DNA of 64,000 nt from an uncultured Methylocystaceae bacterium. Lineage in GTDB: Bacteria > Pseudomonadota > Alphaproteobacteria > Rhizobiales > Beijerinckiaceae. A model generated the notes under the pieces. The model was not told the origin of the DNA and did no database searches. It worked only from the letters and a program-made list of their open reading frames with translations. The translations under genes and the position numbers were made by a program. Of the stretch, positions 1 to 9,664 are shown piece after piece (the stretch's first letter is position 1; each line of letters begins with the position of its first letter). Where the stretch lies: the NCBI GenBank assembly GCA_937870755.1, contig CALMZV010000027.1, positions 62,001-126,000 on the forward strand, read 5' to 3'.

Positions 1-1559
1 ATGTTCGGGTCGAAAATGATGTCTTCCGGCGGAAAGCCGAGTTCGTCCACCAGAATGCGATAGGCGCGCGCGCAGATGTCGACCTTGCGCGCGCGTGTGT
101 CGGCCTGCCCCTTTTCGTCGAACGCCATCACGACCACGGCCGCGCCGTGCCGCCTGACGATCTCCGCCTGCGCGCGAAACGCAGCCTCGCCTTCCTTCAG
201 CGAGATCGAATTGACCACGGCCTTTCCCTGAATGCATTTCAGGCCGGCCTCGATCACCTCGAACTTGGAACTGTCGACCATCGCCGGCACGCGTGCGATG
301 TCCGGTTCGGCGGCGACGAGGTTGAGAAAATCGACCATCGCCTTTTTGGAATCGAGCAATCCCTCGTCCATGTTCACGTCGATGATCTGCGCGCCGTTGG
401 CGACCTGGTCGCGCGCGACTTCGAGCGCGGCGGCGTAGTCGCCGGCCGTTATCAGTTTGCGGAACTTCGCCGAACCGGTGACGTTGGTGCGCTCGCCGAC
501 GTTCACGAAGCGAATGTCGTCGGTCAGCGTGAACGGCTCCAGCCCGGACAGCCGCAGCCGTTTCTCGACGACCGGAACCGCACGCGGCTTCAGCCCCTCG
601 ACCGCGCCCGCGATGGCGGCGATGTGCTCGGGCGTCGTGCCGCAGCATCCGCCGACGATGTTGACGAGCCCGGCCTCCGCGAATTCGCGGATGAGCGAGG
701 CCATGTAGTCCGGGCTCTCGTCGTAGAGGCCGAATTCGTTCGGCAGGCCGGCGTTCGGATAGGCGCAGACGAGCGTGTCGGCCACGCGCGCGATTTCGGC
801 GAGATGGGCGCGCATCTCACGCGCGCCGAGCGCGCAGTTGAGCCCGACCGAGAACGGCTTTGCATGTTTGATCGAATGCCAGAACGCGGTCGGCGTCTGG
901 CCCGACAACGTGCGGCCGGAAAGATCCGTGATCGTGCCGGAGATCATCACCGGCATGCGTCGGCCGGTTTGCGCGAACGCTTCCTCGATCGCATAGAGCG
1001 CTGCCTTCGCGTTCAGCGTGTCGAAGATCGTCTCCAGCAGCAGAATATCCGCCCCGCCCTCCATCAGCCCGAGAGCCGCGTCCTTGTAGGCGATGCGCAG
1101 GTCGTCGAAACCGACGGCGCGAAAACCGGGGTTGGACACGTCCGGCGAAATGGAGGCCGTGCGGTTGGTGGGTCCGAGAGCGCCGGCGACGAAGCGCGGG
1201 CGCCCGTCGCGCTTTTCGGCCTCGTCGGCCGCCTGCCGCGCGAGCCGCGCGCCCTCCACGTTCAGTTCGCGCGCGATGGCTTCCAGCCCGTAATCGGCCT
1301 GCGCGATCGTCGTGCAGGAGAACGTGTTGGTCTCGGCGATGTCCGCGCCTGCGAGGAAATATTGCAGGTGAATGTCGCGGATGGCGTCCGGCTGCGTGAG
1401 CGTGAGCAGGTCGTTGTCGCCGCGCAGGTCGTGCGCGTGCTGCCGGAACCGCTCGCCGCGGAAGGCGGCCTCGTCCAGCTTCAACTGCTGGATCATGGTG
1501 CCCATCGCGCCATCGAGCACGAGAATGCGGTTGCGTGCGGCGTCGAGAAGCTTGGTCAT
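1..1559 (-). CDS. metH: Methionine synthase, cobalamin-dependent, N-terminal part (cut by window edge)
   Basis: Transfers a methyl group from 5-methyltetrahydrofolate to homocysteine through cobalamin. The frame is open from its ATG at 1559 to the left edge, giving about 519 of the roughly 1,200 residues usual for MetH. The homocysteine-binding barrel is visible first ([11 protein letters not shown] near the start), with the zinc-ligand cysteines in LNCALG and GGCCGT. A pterin-binding domain follows, opening with [11 protein letters not shown]. The start codon overlaps the metF stop (ATGA), so the two genes are translationally coupled. The cobalamin and reactivation domains would lie to the left of the window. 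The family assignment is certain; whether the gene is full length cannot be seen. Confidence 0.97.
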   Translation of the reverse strand, partial: MTKLLDAARNRILVLDGAMGTMIQQLKLDEAAFRGERFRQHAHDLRGDNDLLTLTQPDAIRDIHLQYFLAGADIAETNTFSCTTIAQADYGLEAIARELNVEGARLARQAADEAEKRDGRPRFVAGALGPTNRTASISPDVSNPGFRAVGFDDLRIAYKDAALGLMEGGADILLLETIFDTLNAKAALYAIEEAFAQTGRRMPVMISGTITDLSGRTLSGQTPTAFWHSIKHAKPFSVGLNCALGAREMRAHLAEIARVADTLVCAYPNAGLPNEFGLYDESPDYMASLIREFAEAGLVNIVGGCCGTTPEHIAAIAGAVEGLKPRAVPVVEKRLRLSGLEPFTLTDDIRFVNVGERTNVTGSAKFRKLITAGDYAAALEVARDQVANGAQIIDVNMDEGLLDSKKAMVDFLNLVAAEPDIARVPAMVDSSKFEVIEAGLKCIQGKAVVNSISLKEGEAAFRAQAEIVRRHGAAVVVMAFDEKGQADTRARKVDICARAYRILVDELGFPPEDIIFDPN

Positions 1560-2464
1560 GCGAACATCTTTTCCTGGGTCGCGGGCGCGGGCCGCAGACC
1601 AAGCAAATGGCAGGCGGCGTACACCAGATCGGCGCGATTCATCGTGTAGAAATGGAAATCGGTCACGCCGCGATCGACGAGATCGACCACCTGTTCGGCG
1701 ACGACTGCAGCCGCGATCAGCCGCCGCGTCGCAGGATCGTTGTCGAGCCCCTCGAACCGGTCGGCCAGCCATTGCGGCACGCTCGCGCCCGTCTTGCGCG
1801 CGAAATTGGCCGTTTGTTTGAAATTCTGCACTGGCACGACGCCCGGCAGGATCGGAATTTCCACGCCCTTGGCGCGCACGCGGTCGAGATAGCGGAAATA
1901 GAGATCGTTCTCGAAGAAGAACTGCGTGATGGCGCGCGTGGCGCCGGCGTCGATCTTGGCCTTGAGATGTTCGATGTCCTGGTCGATGGACGCGCTTTCG
2001 GGATGGCCCTCGGGATAGGCGGAGACGGAAACTTCGAAATCGGCGATGCGCTTGATCGCGCGCACAAGATCGGTGGAGGTTGCGTAGCCGCCGGGATGGG
2101 CTTCGTATGCGGCGCCGACGCCGCCGACCGCATCGCCGCGCAACGCCACGATGTGGCGCACGCCCGCCGCCCAGTAACCGCGCACCACCTCGTCGATTTC
2201 CGCGCGCGTGGCCGCCACGCAGGTCAGATGCGCGGCGGGCCGGATCGTCGTCTCGCGCACGATGCGCGCGACCGTGGCGTGCGTGCGCTCGCGCGTGGAG
2301 CCGCCCGCGCCGTAGGTGACGGAGACGAAGTTCGGATTGAGAGGCGCCAGACGGTTGAACGCCTCCCACAATTGAATCTCCATCTCCTCCGTCTTCGGCG
2401 GAAAGAATTCGAAGGAGACGCCGATCGGCGTGTGCGCGCCGCGGCTCAGGCGATGGTCGGTCAT
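1556..2464 (-). CDS. metF: 5,10-methylenetetrahydrofolate reductase
   Basis: A 302-residue flavoprotein that reduces methylene-tetrahydrofolate to the methyl donor used by MetH. The N-terminus carries the SFEFFPPK motif with the family's catalytic glutamate, followed by [13 protein letters not shown] and the ALRGD segment typical of the barrel. Length is normal for the family. It lies 1 bp after the stop of the ArsR-methyltransferase gene and overlaps metH by 4 bp, so the three genes form one tightly coupled transcription unit. The pairing of MetF with a regulator that probably senses S-adenosylhomocysteine implies control by the methyl cycle. Confidence 0.97.
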   Translation of the reverse strand: MTDHRLSRGAHTPIGVSFEFFPPKTEEMEIQLWEAFNRLAPLNPNFVSVTYGAGGSTRERTHATVARIVRETTIRPAAHLTCVAATRAEIDEVVRGYWAAGVRHIVALRGDAVGGVGAAYEAHPGGYATSTDLVRAIKRIADFEVSVSAYPEGHPESASIDQDIEHLKAKIDAGATRAITQFFFENDLYFRYLDRVRAKGVEIPILPGVVPVQNFKQTANFARKTGASVPQWLADRFEGLDNDPATRRLIAAAVVAEQVVDLVDRGVTDFHFYTMNRADLVYAACHLLGLRPAPATQEKMFA

Positions 2465-2465
2465 G

Positions 2466-3476
2466 TCAGGCGAACTCCGTCGCGCCCCGCGGCGCGATGT
2501 CGGTTTGAATGCGTCGGTCCTGCGCGAGCCAGATGGACACGGTCAGTTTGCCGGCCTCCGTCCCCCCGGGCGCCAGATGGCGAGTCGAGACGAGATCGAG
2601 GTCCGCCTCCTCCAGAATCCGCGCGATCTCCTCGGTGGAAAATCCGAGCCGGCGATGGGCGTGCGCCTCGCGCAGATGCTCTTCGCCATGCGGCGCGAAA
2701 TCGACGAGCATGAGACGGCCCGACGGCGCCAGCGCGCGCGCGGCCTCGCGCACCGCGCGCGCCGGATCGTCGAGGTAATGCAACACCTGATGCACGATCA
2801 CCAGATCGCAGGAACCGCGCTCCACCGGCAGCGCGTAAATATCGCCCTGTCGCAGTTGCGCGTTGCGCACGCCCGCGCGGTCGAGATTGGCGCGGGCGAC
2901 CGCCAGCATCGCCGGCGACAGATCGACGCCGATGGCGGCCTGCGCGCGCCGCGCGATCAGTTCCAGCATCCGCCCCGTACCGGCGCCGATGTCGAGCATC
3001 TGGCGGATCGGCCGCTCGCCGACCATGTCGCTGATGGCGGCTTCCACCTGCGCCTCGGGCGCATGCATGGAGCGCACACGATCCCACGAGCGCGCGTGGG
3101 TCGCGAAATAGCGGGCGGCCTGTTCGGCGCGCACGCGGCGGATTTCCTCCAGCCGCCCGCGGTCGGCCGAAAGACGCGGGTCGCGCGGGTCGAGCCGGGC
3201 CAGGATGGCGCGCACCACGTCCGCCCCAGGCCCCGCCTGCGCGGCGCGGAAAAAAGCCCAGGCGCCCTCGCGGTGGCGCTCGGCCAGCCCCGCTTCCGCC
3301 AGCAGTTTGAGATGGCGCGACACGCGCGGCTGCGACTGGCCGAGAATGGCCACGAGTTCGGAGACCGTCAGTTCCGTCTCCCCGATCAGCGCGAGAATGC
3401 GCAGACGCGTCTCCTCCCCCGCGGCCGACAGGGCCGCGAGCGCGACATCGAGCGTGACTTTCGTTATCTCGTGCAT
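2466..3476 (-). CDS. ArsR-family regulator fused to a SAM-methyltransferase-like domain (SahR type)
   Basis: A 336-residue two-domain protein. Residues about 10-95 are an ArsR-type winged helix (TVSELVAILGQSQPRVSRHL is the recognition region). Residues about 150-300 are a class I methyltransferase fold with the SAM motif DIGAGTGRMLEL, the acidic GVDLSP and a VIVHQVLHYLDDP segment. This architecture matches SahR, described by comparative genomics as a repressor of methionine-cycle genes that responds to S-adenosylhomocysteine. Position as first gene before metF and metH fits that role, and a perfect 18-bp palindrome sits just upstream of its start. I see no metal-binding cysteine set, so a metal sensor is unlikely. 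Whether the methyltransferase domain still catalyses is unknown. Confidence 0.88.
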   Translation of the reverse strand: MHEITKVTLDVALAALSAAGEETRLRILALIGETELTVSELVAILGQSQPRVSRHLKLLAEAGLAERHREGAWAFFRAAQAGPGADVVRAILARLDPRDPRLSADRGRLEEIRRVRAEQAARYFATHARSWDRVRSMHAPEAQVEAAISDMVGERPIRQMLDIGAGTGRMLELIARRAQAAIGVDLSPAMLAVARANLDRAGVRNAQLRQGDIYALPVERGSCDLVIVHQVLHYLDDPARAVREAARALAPSGRLMLVDFAPHGEEHLREAHAHRRLGFSTEEIARILEEADLDLVSTRHLAPGGTEAGKLTVSIWLAQDRRIQTDIAPRGATEFA

Positions 3477-3494
3477 CGGCTGCCAGAAGAAAGA

Positions 3495-3512
3495 TATAAA
3501 GATATCTTTATA
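3495..3512. promoter_or_regulatory. Palindromic operator in front of the methionine operon
   Basis: TATAAAGATATCTTTATA is a perfect 18-bp palindrome ending 18 bp before the ATG of the ArsR-methyltransferase gene, and it is strikingly AT-rich for this sequence. Position and symmetry fit an autoregulatory ArsR-type operator. It agrees with my recollection of the SahR motif, which I cannot check here. Confidence 0.75.
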
Positions 3513-3537
3513 CGTATTCCGGCGCGCGACGCAACCC

Positions 3538-4515
3538 TCAGATCGACGGCTGGATGACCGGCTTGCCGACGGCCCGGCGATTGAGCAGGTCGCCGAGCAC
3601 GCCGGGCGCGTCGGCGAGCGGGTGGAGCGAATCCGGGCGCGGCGAGATGCGCCCCTGCTCGACCAGTTCGATGAGCCGCGCGGTCAGCCGCCGTCCCTCA
3701 TCGACATGCGCCCGCACGTGCCCGCCCCAGTCCACGCCCACCAGCGAGGCGCGTTTGAGGAGCGCCAGATTGAGCGGCAGTCTGGCGATCTCGCCGGAGG
3801 CGAAACCGATGACCAGATGGCGACCGCCGGGCGCGAGGCAGCGGAACGCCGTCTCCGACCACGGCCCGCTCACCGGATCGTAGACGAGGTCGACGCCCTT
3901 GCCGCCGACCAGCCCCTCCAGCGTCTTGCGCCAGTCCGGCTGCGTGTAGTCGACAGCGTGCGCCGCCCCGCGCGCGAGGCAGGCGGCGCGCTTGTCCTCA
4001 GTGGAGGCGGCCGCGATCACCGTCGCGCCGAACCCGCGCGCGACATCGATCGCCGCCATGCCGACGCCCCCCGAGGCGCCGAGAACCAGCACCGTCTCGC
4101 CCGGACGCACCTTCCCGCAGTCCTCGAACCCGTAAACCGCCGTGCAGTAATTGATGAGCGCGGACGCCGCGGCCGCCGAGTCGAAAACGTCGGGCAGCAC
4201 GGCGCAAGCCGCAGCCGGCAACACCGCCTTTTCGGCGAGCCCGCCCTTGCCGAGACCGGCGACGCGCTTGCCGACGAGATCGGGCGAGACGCCCTCTCCG
4301 ACCGCCAGCACGCGCCCCGCCATCTCGCCGCCCGGAACGAACGGCAGCGGGTCCTTCACCTGGTATTTGCCCTGCACGAGCAATCCGTCGACGAAGCCGA
4401 GCCCGCAGGCTTCGACCGCGATCAGAACCTGCCCCTTGCCGGGAACGGGATCGGGAATGTCTTCGATCCTGAGCTGATCGGGCAGGCCGTAGGCGTGGCA
4501 TAGGATCGCGCGCAT
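3538..4515 (-). CDS. NADPH:quinone oxidoreductase / zinc-less alcohol dehydrogenase family (MDR)
   Basis: A 325-residue medium-chain dehydrogenase/reductase. The ATG at 4515 is chosen because CAGGAGGAG lies just upstream and the sequence before it shows no conserved residues. The N-terminal GroES-like fold has PGGEMAGRV, and the Rossmann motif is VLGASGGVGMAA near residue 145. The catalytic zinc cysteine and histidine set is absent, as in quinone reductases. It is divergent from the mrr-like gene and follows the methionine operon on the same strand after about 60 bp, with no sign of a functional link. Substrate is not predictable. Confidence 0.85.
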   Translation of the reverse strand: MRAILCHAYGLPDQLRIEDIPDPVPGKGQVLIAVEACGLGFVDGLLVQGKYQVKDPLPFVPGGEMAGRVLAVGEGVSPDLVGKRVAGLGKGGLAEKAVLPAAACAVLPDVFDSAAAASALINYCTAVYGFEDCGKVRPGETVLVLGASGGVGMAAIDVARGFGATVIAAASTEDKRAACLARGAAHAVDYTQPDWRKTLEGLVGGKGVDLVYDPVSGPWSETAFRCLAPGGRHLVIGFASGEIARLPLNLALLKRASLVGVDWGGHVRAHVDEGRRLTARLIELVEQGRISPRPDSLHPLADAPGVLGDLLNRRAVGKPVIQPSI

Positions 4516-4584
4516 GTCTCCTCCTGTCTGTGTATTCTTCTGGAGATTTGTTTTATTCGCCACGACTGTCGGGAGAACGCAAGG

Positions 4585-5289
4585 ATGGCGATACCTGATT
4601 TTCAAAGCCTGATGCTGCCCGTTCTGAGGGAGTCGGCGAGCGATGAGGTCAAGATTGGAGACGTCATCGACCGATTGGCCGACAAATTCTCTCTGTCGGA
4701 GGAAGAGCGATCGTTGCTTCTTCCCTCGGGCCGGCAGACGACCTTCGCGAACCGCGTCCACTGGGCGAAGAGCTATCTAGGGAAAGCCGGGCTGATCGAG
4801 CTTACCGGACGCGGCAGTTATCGCGCTACTGAAAGTGGTCGCAAGGTGCTGGAAATGCCGCCAGTCAGGATCGACATCAAATATCTCGAGCGTTTTCCCG
4901 AGTTCAACCATTTCAGGCAGGCGACACGCCCCGAACAGGAGCGCCCGCAACGGGAGGCGACCACGGCCTCGGCGGGTATCACGCTGACGCCCGATGAAAC
5001 GATGCGAGCGGCCCAACAGCAACTCGAATCGGAACTCGGGCGCGATTTGCTGGAACGTATCCTTCCGGCGCCGCCCGCGTTTTTCGAGCGTCTCGTGATC
5101 AGACTTCTGACGGCGACGACATCGTCCTTTACAGAGTCCGCGCGCGAGACAGCGCGCACCATGAGCAAGCGCATCGTGCTCATCGATGGCGACGAACTGA
5201 CAAGACTGATGATCCGCCACGGCGTCGGCTGTCGGGTCGAGGAAACGCTTTACGTCAAGAAGATCGATGAAGAATTCTTCGACGAGTAA
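4585..5289 (+). CDS. mrr: Mrr-like restriction protein lacking the nuclease core (internally shortened)
   Basis: Intact 234-residue frame. Residues 1-95 match the Mrr N-terminal winged-helix domain that recognises DNA. Residues about 155-234 match the start and end of the Mrr catalytic domain: PPAFFERLVIRLL, then TTSSFTESARE, KRIVLIDGDELTRLMIRHGVG and the terminal acidic IDEEFFDE. In full-length Mrr about 70 residues lie between FFERLV..LL and ITTSSF and hold the catalytic Asp and the Glu/Gln-x-Lys motif. Here LL runs straight into TATTSSF, so the nuclease core is missing by a clean in-frame deletion. E. coli Mrr has about 304 residues. Base composition is visibly lower in GC than in neighbouring genes, suggesting transfer. 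It may be a dead remnant or a DNA-binding protein in its own right. Confidence 0.85.
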   Translation: MAIPDFQSLMLPVLRESASDEVKIGDVIDRLADKFSLSEEERSLLLPSGRQTTFANRVHWAKSYLGKAGLIELTGRGSYRATESGRKVLEMPPVRIDIKYLERFPEFNHFRQATRPEQERPQREATTASAGITLTPDETMRAAQQQLESELGRDLLERILPAPPAFFERLVIRLLTATTSSFTESARETARTMSKRIVLIDGDELTRLMIRHGVGCRVEETLYVKKIDEEFFDE

Positions 5290-5307
5290 CAACGCCGTGC
5301 GGTTGCC

Positions 5308-5386
5308 CCGTCATCGCGAGCGCAAGCGAAGCGATCCATCCCCGAGCTTCGGGAAAAGGGCTCACTCGCTCCGCTCGCGATGACGG
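5308..5386. repeat. REP-like hairpin element
   Basis: A perfect 15-bp inverted repeat, CCGTCATCGCGAGCG at 5308-5322 and its complement at 5372-5386, flanks about 49 bp between the mrr-like gene and ettA. The left arm continues into AAGCGAAGCGATCCA, which resembles dispersed REP-type elements common in Hyphomicrobiales. It may also end transcription from both converging genes. A related copy lies at 27475-27506. Confidence 0.6.
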
Positions 5387-5392
5387 ATCGCT

Positions 5393-7045
<1,653 letters not shown>

Positions 7046-7157
7046 GTGCCGTCGGTCCGCTGTGGTTGGAGGATTTGGCGGAGCTTTTAGCCCCCGCGGG
7101 CGCGCCGGTCCAGCGCCCCCTTCCGCATCGCCCCGCGCTCGGCTACAGCATCCCTCG

Positions 7158-8573
7158 ATGCTGATCGTCCTGCCGTTTCTCGTGAACTCCATCCTCAGTT
7201 TCGTCATCGGCCTTCTGGTGGCGAAAATGCTGGGGCCGGCCGAATACGGCCGTTTCGCGCTCGCGCTCTCGGTCGCCGTCGTCTTGCAGACGCTGGTGTT
7301 CGAATGGCTGCGGCTCGCCGCGCTGCGTTTCTATTCGGACGGCGAACGCGCGACCCGGCCGGAGATCCGCGCCACGCTCGATGTGGGCTTCGGCCTTCTG
7401 GCGCTGGCGGGCGCGGCGGTCGCCGCCATCATGTTCCTCGGTCCGGTATCGCTGCCGCCCTCGCCCGCGCTCGCCGCGCTCGCGGTCGGCGCGGCGGCCG
7501 CCAACGGCGCCTTCGATCTCGCCGCCGCGCTCGTGCGCGCCCGCTTTCTCGACCGCGCCTACGGCGTGCTGGTGGTGGCCAAGAACGTGCTGGCGCTCGT
7601 GCTCGTCGTCGGCGGGGCCTGGTGGTTTCAGTCGGCCGCCGTGGCGCTCGCCGGCGTCATCGTCAGCGCGGCCGGCTCCATCGCGCTGGTCCTGCGCACG
7701 CTCGCCGATCCGCAGGCGACGCCCGCGCGCGCCCGGGCCGCCGCCGCGCGCATGTTCGCCGGCTACGCCGTGCCCATCGTGCTCGCCAACCTGCTCTACC
7801 AGATCGTGCCGATGATGAACCGGTGGCTCGCCGCCGACACGCTCGGCTACGCGCAATCCGGCCAGCTCGCGCTCGCTTTCGAGATCGGCATCCGCATCGT
7901 CGGCGCCATCGGCTCCAGCCTCGACGTCATCCTGTTTCAGCTCGCGGTTCTGACGGAGCGGATAGAGGGCGCGCCCGGCGCGCGCGTGCAGGTCCAGCGC
8001 AACATGGGCGTGGTGATCGGCATTGTGCTGCCGGCGGCCTTCGGCGCCTATGCGGTGCTGCCGGCGTTCGAGGCGTTGCTCGTTCCGGAAAGTTTCCGCG
8101 GCCCCTTCGCCCACTATTTCGCGCTGATGACGCCCGCGCTGGCGGCCTTCGGGCTGATCAACTACGCGATCTATCCCGCCTTCCAGATCGAGCGGCGCAC
8201 CCTGCCGCTGGTCATCGCCGCGCTGGTCGCGCTGCTGGCCAACGTGCTGGCGCTCGCGCTGCTGCCCGCGACGCAGGACGCGACCAGCTACGCGCTCGCG
8301 CAATCCATCTCGTCGGTCGCCGGCCTGCTCGCGTTGCTGGCGGCGCTGTTCGCGCTCACGCCCGTGCGGCCGCGCTGGCGCGATGTGGCGGCCGCCGTCG
8401 TCGGCGTCGCGGCGATGGTGACGATCCTTCTGCCGATGCGCACGCTGGGGCTTGGCGCCGACACGCTCGCGATCCAGATCGTCGGCGGTTTCCTCGTCTA
8501 TTTCATTGTCGTGATGTCGCTCGACATCGCCGAACTGCGCACGCTGCTGCTTGCCCGGCTGTTGCGCACGTAA
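7158..8573 (+). CDS. Polysaccharide/lipid-linked oligosaccharide flippase (MATE/Wzx-like) membrane protein
   Basis: A 471-residue integral membrane protein with about a dozen hydrophobic segments. The start at 7158 ([20 protein letters not shown]) begins directly with the first membrane segment. The [19 protein letters not shown] region is the hallmark of the polysaccharide export flippase family. Such proteins move undecaprenyl-linked sugars across the inner membrane. The neighbouring convergent gene is a family 2 glycosyltransferase, which supports a surface polysaccharide role. The actual polymer cannot be named. The 64 bp between the two converging stops contain an imperfect CTCCCGG/CCGGGGAG hairpin that could terminate both. 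Confidence 0.85.
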   Translation: MLIVLPFLVNSILSFVIGLLVAKMLGPAEYGRFALALSVAVVLQTLVFEWLRLAALRFYSDGERATRPEIRATLDVGFGLLALAGAAVAAIMFLGPVSLPPSPALAALAVGAAAANGAFDLAAALVRARFLDRAYGVLVVAKNVLALVLVVGGAWWFQSAAVALAGVIVSAAGSIALVLRTLADPQATPARARAAAARMFAGYAVPIVLANLLYQIVPMMNRWLAADTLGYAQSGQLALAFEIGIRIVGAIGSSLDVILFQLAVLTERIEGAPGARVQVQRNMGVVIGIVLPAAFGAYAVLPAFEALLVPESFRGPFAHYFALMTPALAAFGLINYAIYPAFQIERRTLPLVIAALVALLANVLALALLPATQDATSYALAQSISSVAGLLALLAALFALTPVRPRWRDVAAAVVGVAAMVTILLPMRTLGLGADTLAIQIVGGFLVYFIVVMSLDIAELRTLLLARLLRT

Positions 8574-8637
8574 CCGCAAACGCCCCTTCTCCCGGCGACC
8601 GGGGAGACGGTGGCCGAGGCCCGATGCGGCGCCCTCG

Positions 8638-9519
8638 TCAAAGCTCCAGAATGCGCCTGGGATCGCTGCGCCCGCGCGCGATGTCGAGGAGCGCGATGAG
8701 ATTGCCCTTCAACCGCCCCGCCCGGTCGATGTAGGGCTCCGGCCGCAGGCTTTTCGCGGCGTTGGCGAGAATGTTCTTCCCGGCCATTTTCAGTGCGCGC
8801 CGCGCATCGAGCGTGCCCTTGCCGACGAGATAGAGCGGGTTGGCGATCTGCGAATAGCCGAGCCGCACGCCCGGCGTGCGCCCGCTCTTGACGCCCAGAT
8901 GCACGCCGGCGAACGCATTGGCGCGCACCACGCGCCCCGCGCGCGCGAAATGCGCGGTGTAGTCGGTGTCCTCCAGCCACGCATAAAGCGGCAGGTTTTC
9001 GTCGAACCGCGCATCCGGCGCCGCCGCAAGCCGCAGCGCCATGTTGCAGCCGTAGGCGCCCGTGTCGTCGGCGAGCGCGGGCGCCGGGCGCGGCGTATGC
9101 TCGTAGGCGGCCACCATGCGGTCGGCGTCGGCGAAATCGTAGCCCGGCCCCATCGCGCCGTCGGCGATGAGATGGCCGCTGGCGCAGACGATCTCCGCGT
9201 GCTCCGCGAACAGCCGCTCCACGCCGGCCAGAAAATCGCAGGCGGGAACGAAGTCGTCGTCGAGAAAGACGAGAATGTCGGTCCTGGCGCGCAGCCGGTC
9301 GAGCGCGGCGTTGCGTTGCGACGTCAGCCCGCGCGGCGCGAACATCGCCTCGGCGGGCGCGGCCAGCCCCGCGGACCGCAAATCGCAAGGCAAATCGGAA
9401 GGCTCGGCCGCGACGACGAGCAGCCGGTCTGGAGCGCGCGTCTGGCGCGCCAGACGCGCCAGCGTCGCCGCCAGGATCGCCGGCCGCCCGACGCTTGCGA
9501 TCGCGATCGCTATCCTCAT
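8638..9519 (-). CDS. Family 2 glycosyltransferase
   Basis: A 293-residue GT-A fold enzyme. The N-terminus IAIAIASVGRPAILAATL is the nucleotide-binding start, and ILVFLDDDFVP near residue 85 provides the DxD-type metal and sugar-nucleotide site. LEDTDYTAHFARAG further on fits the region holding the catalytic base (EDxD) of this family. No membrane segment is visible. It converges with the flippase gene and diverges from the KAP-NTPase gene. The sugar donor and acceptor cannot be predicted. Confidence 0.87.
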   Translation of the reverse strand: MRIAIAIASVGRPAILAATLARLARQTRAPDRLLVVAAEPSDLPCDLRSAGLAAPAEAMFAPRGLTSQRNAALDRLRARTDILVFLDDDFVPACDFLAGVERLFAEHAEIVCASGHLIADGAMGPGYDFADADRMVAAYEHTPRPAPALADDTGAYGCNMALRLAAAPDARFDENLPLYAWLEDTDYTAHFARAGRVVRANAFAGVHLGVKSGRTPGVRLGYSQIANPLYLVGKGTLDARRALKMAGKNILANAAKSLRPEPYIDRAGRLKGNLIALLDIARGRSDPRRILEL

Positions 9520-9664
9520 CTGCGCGCATCTCCCGCCAAACCCGCATTGTGCCGCCGGGGCGTGAAAAACGGGTTACGCCGGGTCGCCATGCGGTCACAA
9601 TCCGATGGTCTGGTCCGCGCGCCGCGATTCGCGCGGAGCGCGGATCATTATCGAGGAGCTGGGC

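Noticed and set aside
147-1649. Long plus-strand open frame of 500 codons opposite metH
   Set aside because: It is arginine-rich, without family motifs, and runs antisense to a clearly conserved metH; long antisense frames are expected in GC-rich coding DNA.
3538-4761. Upstream extension of the MDR gene to 4761
   Set aside because: It would overlap the mrr-like gene in antisense; the CAGGAGGAG site fixes the start at 4515.
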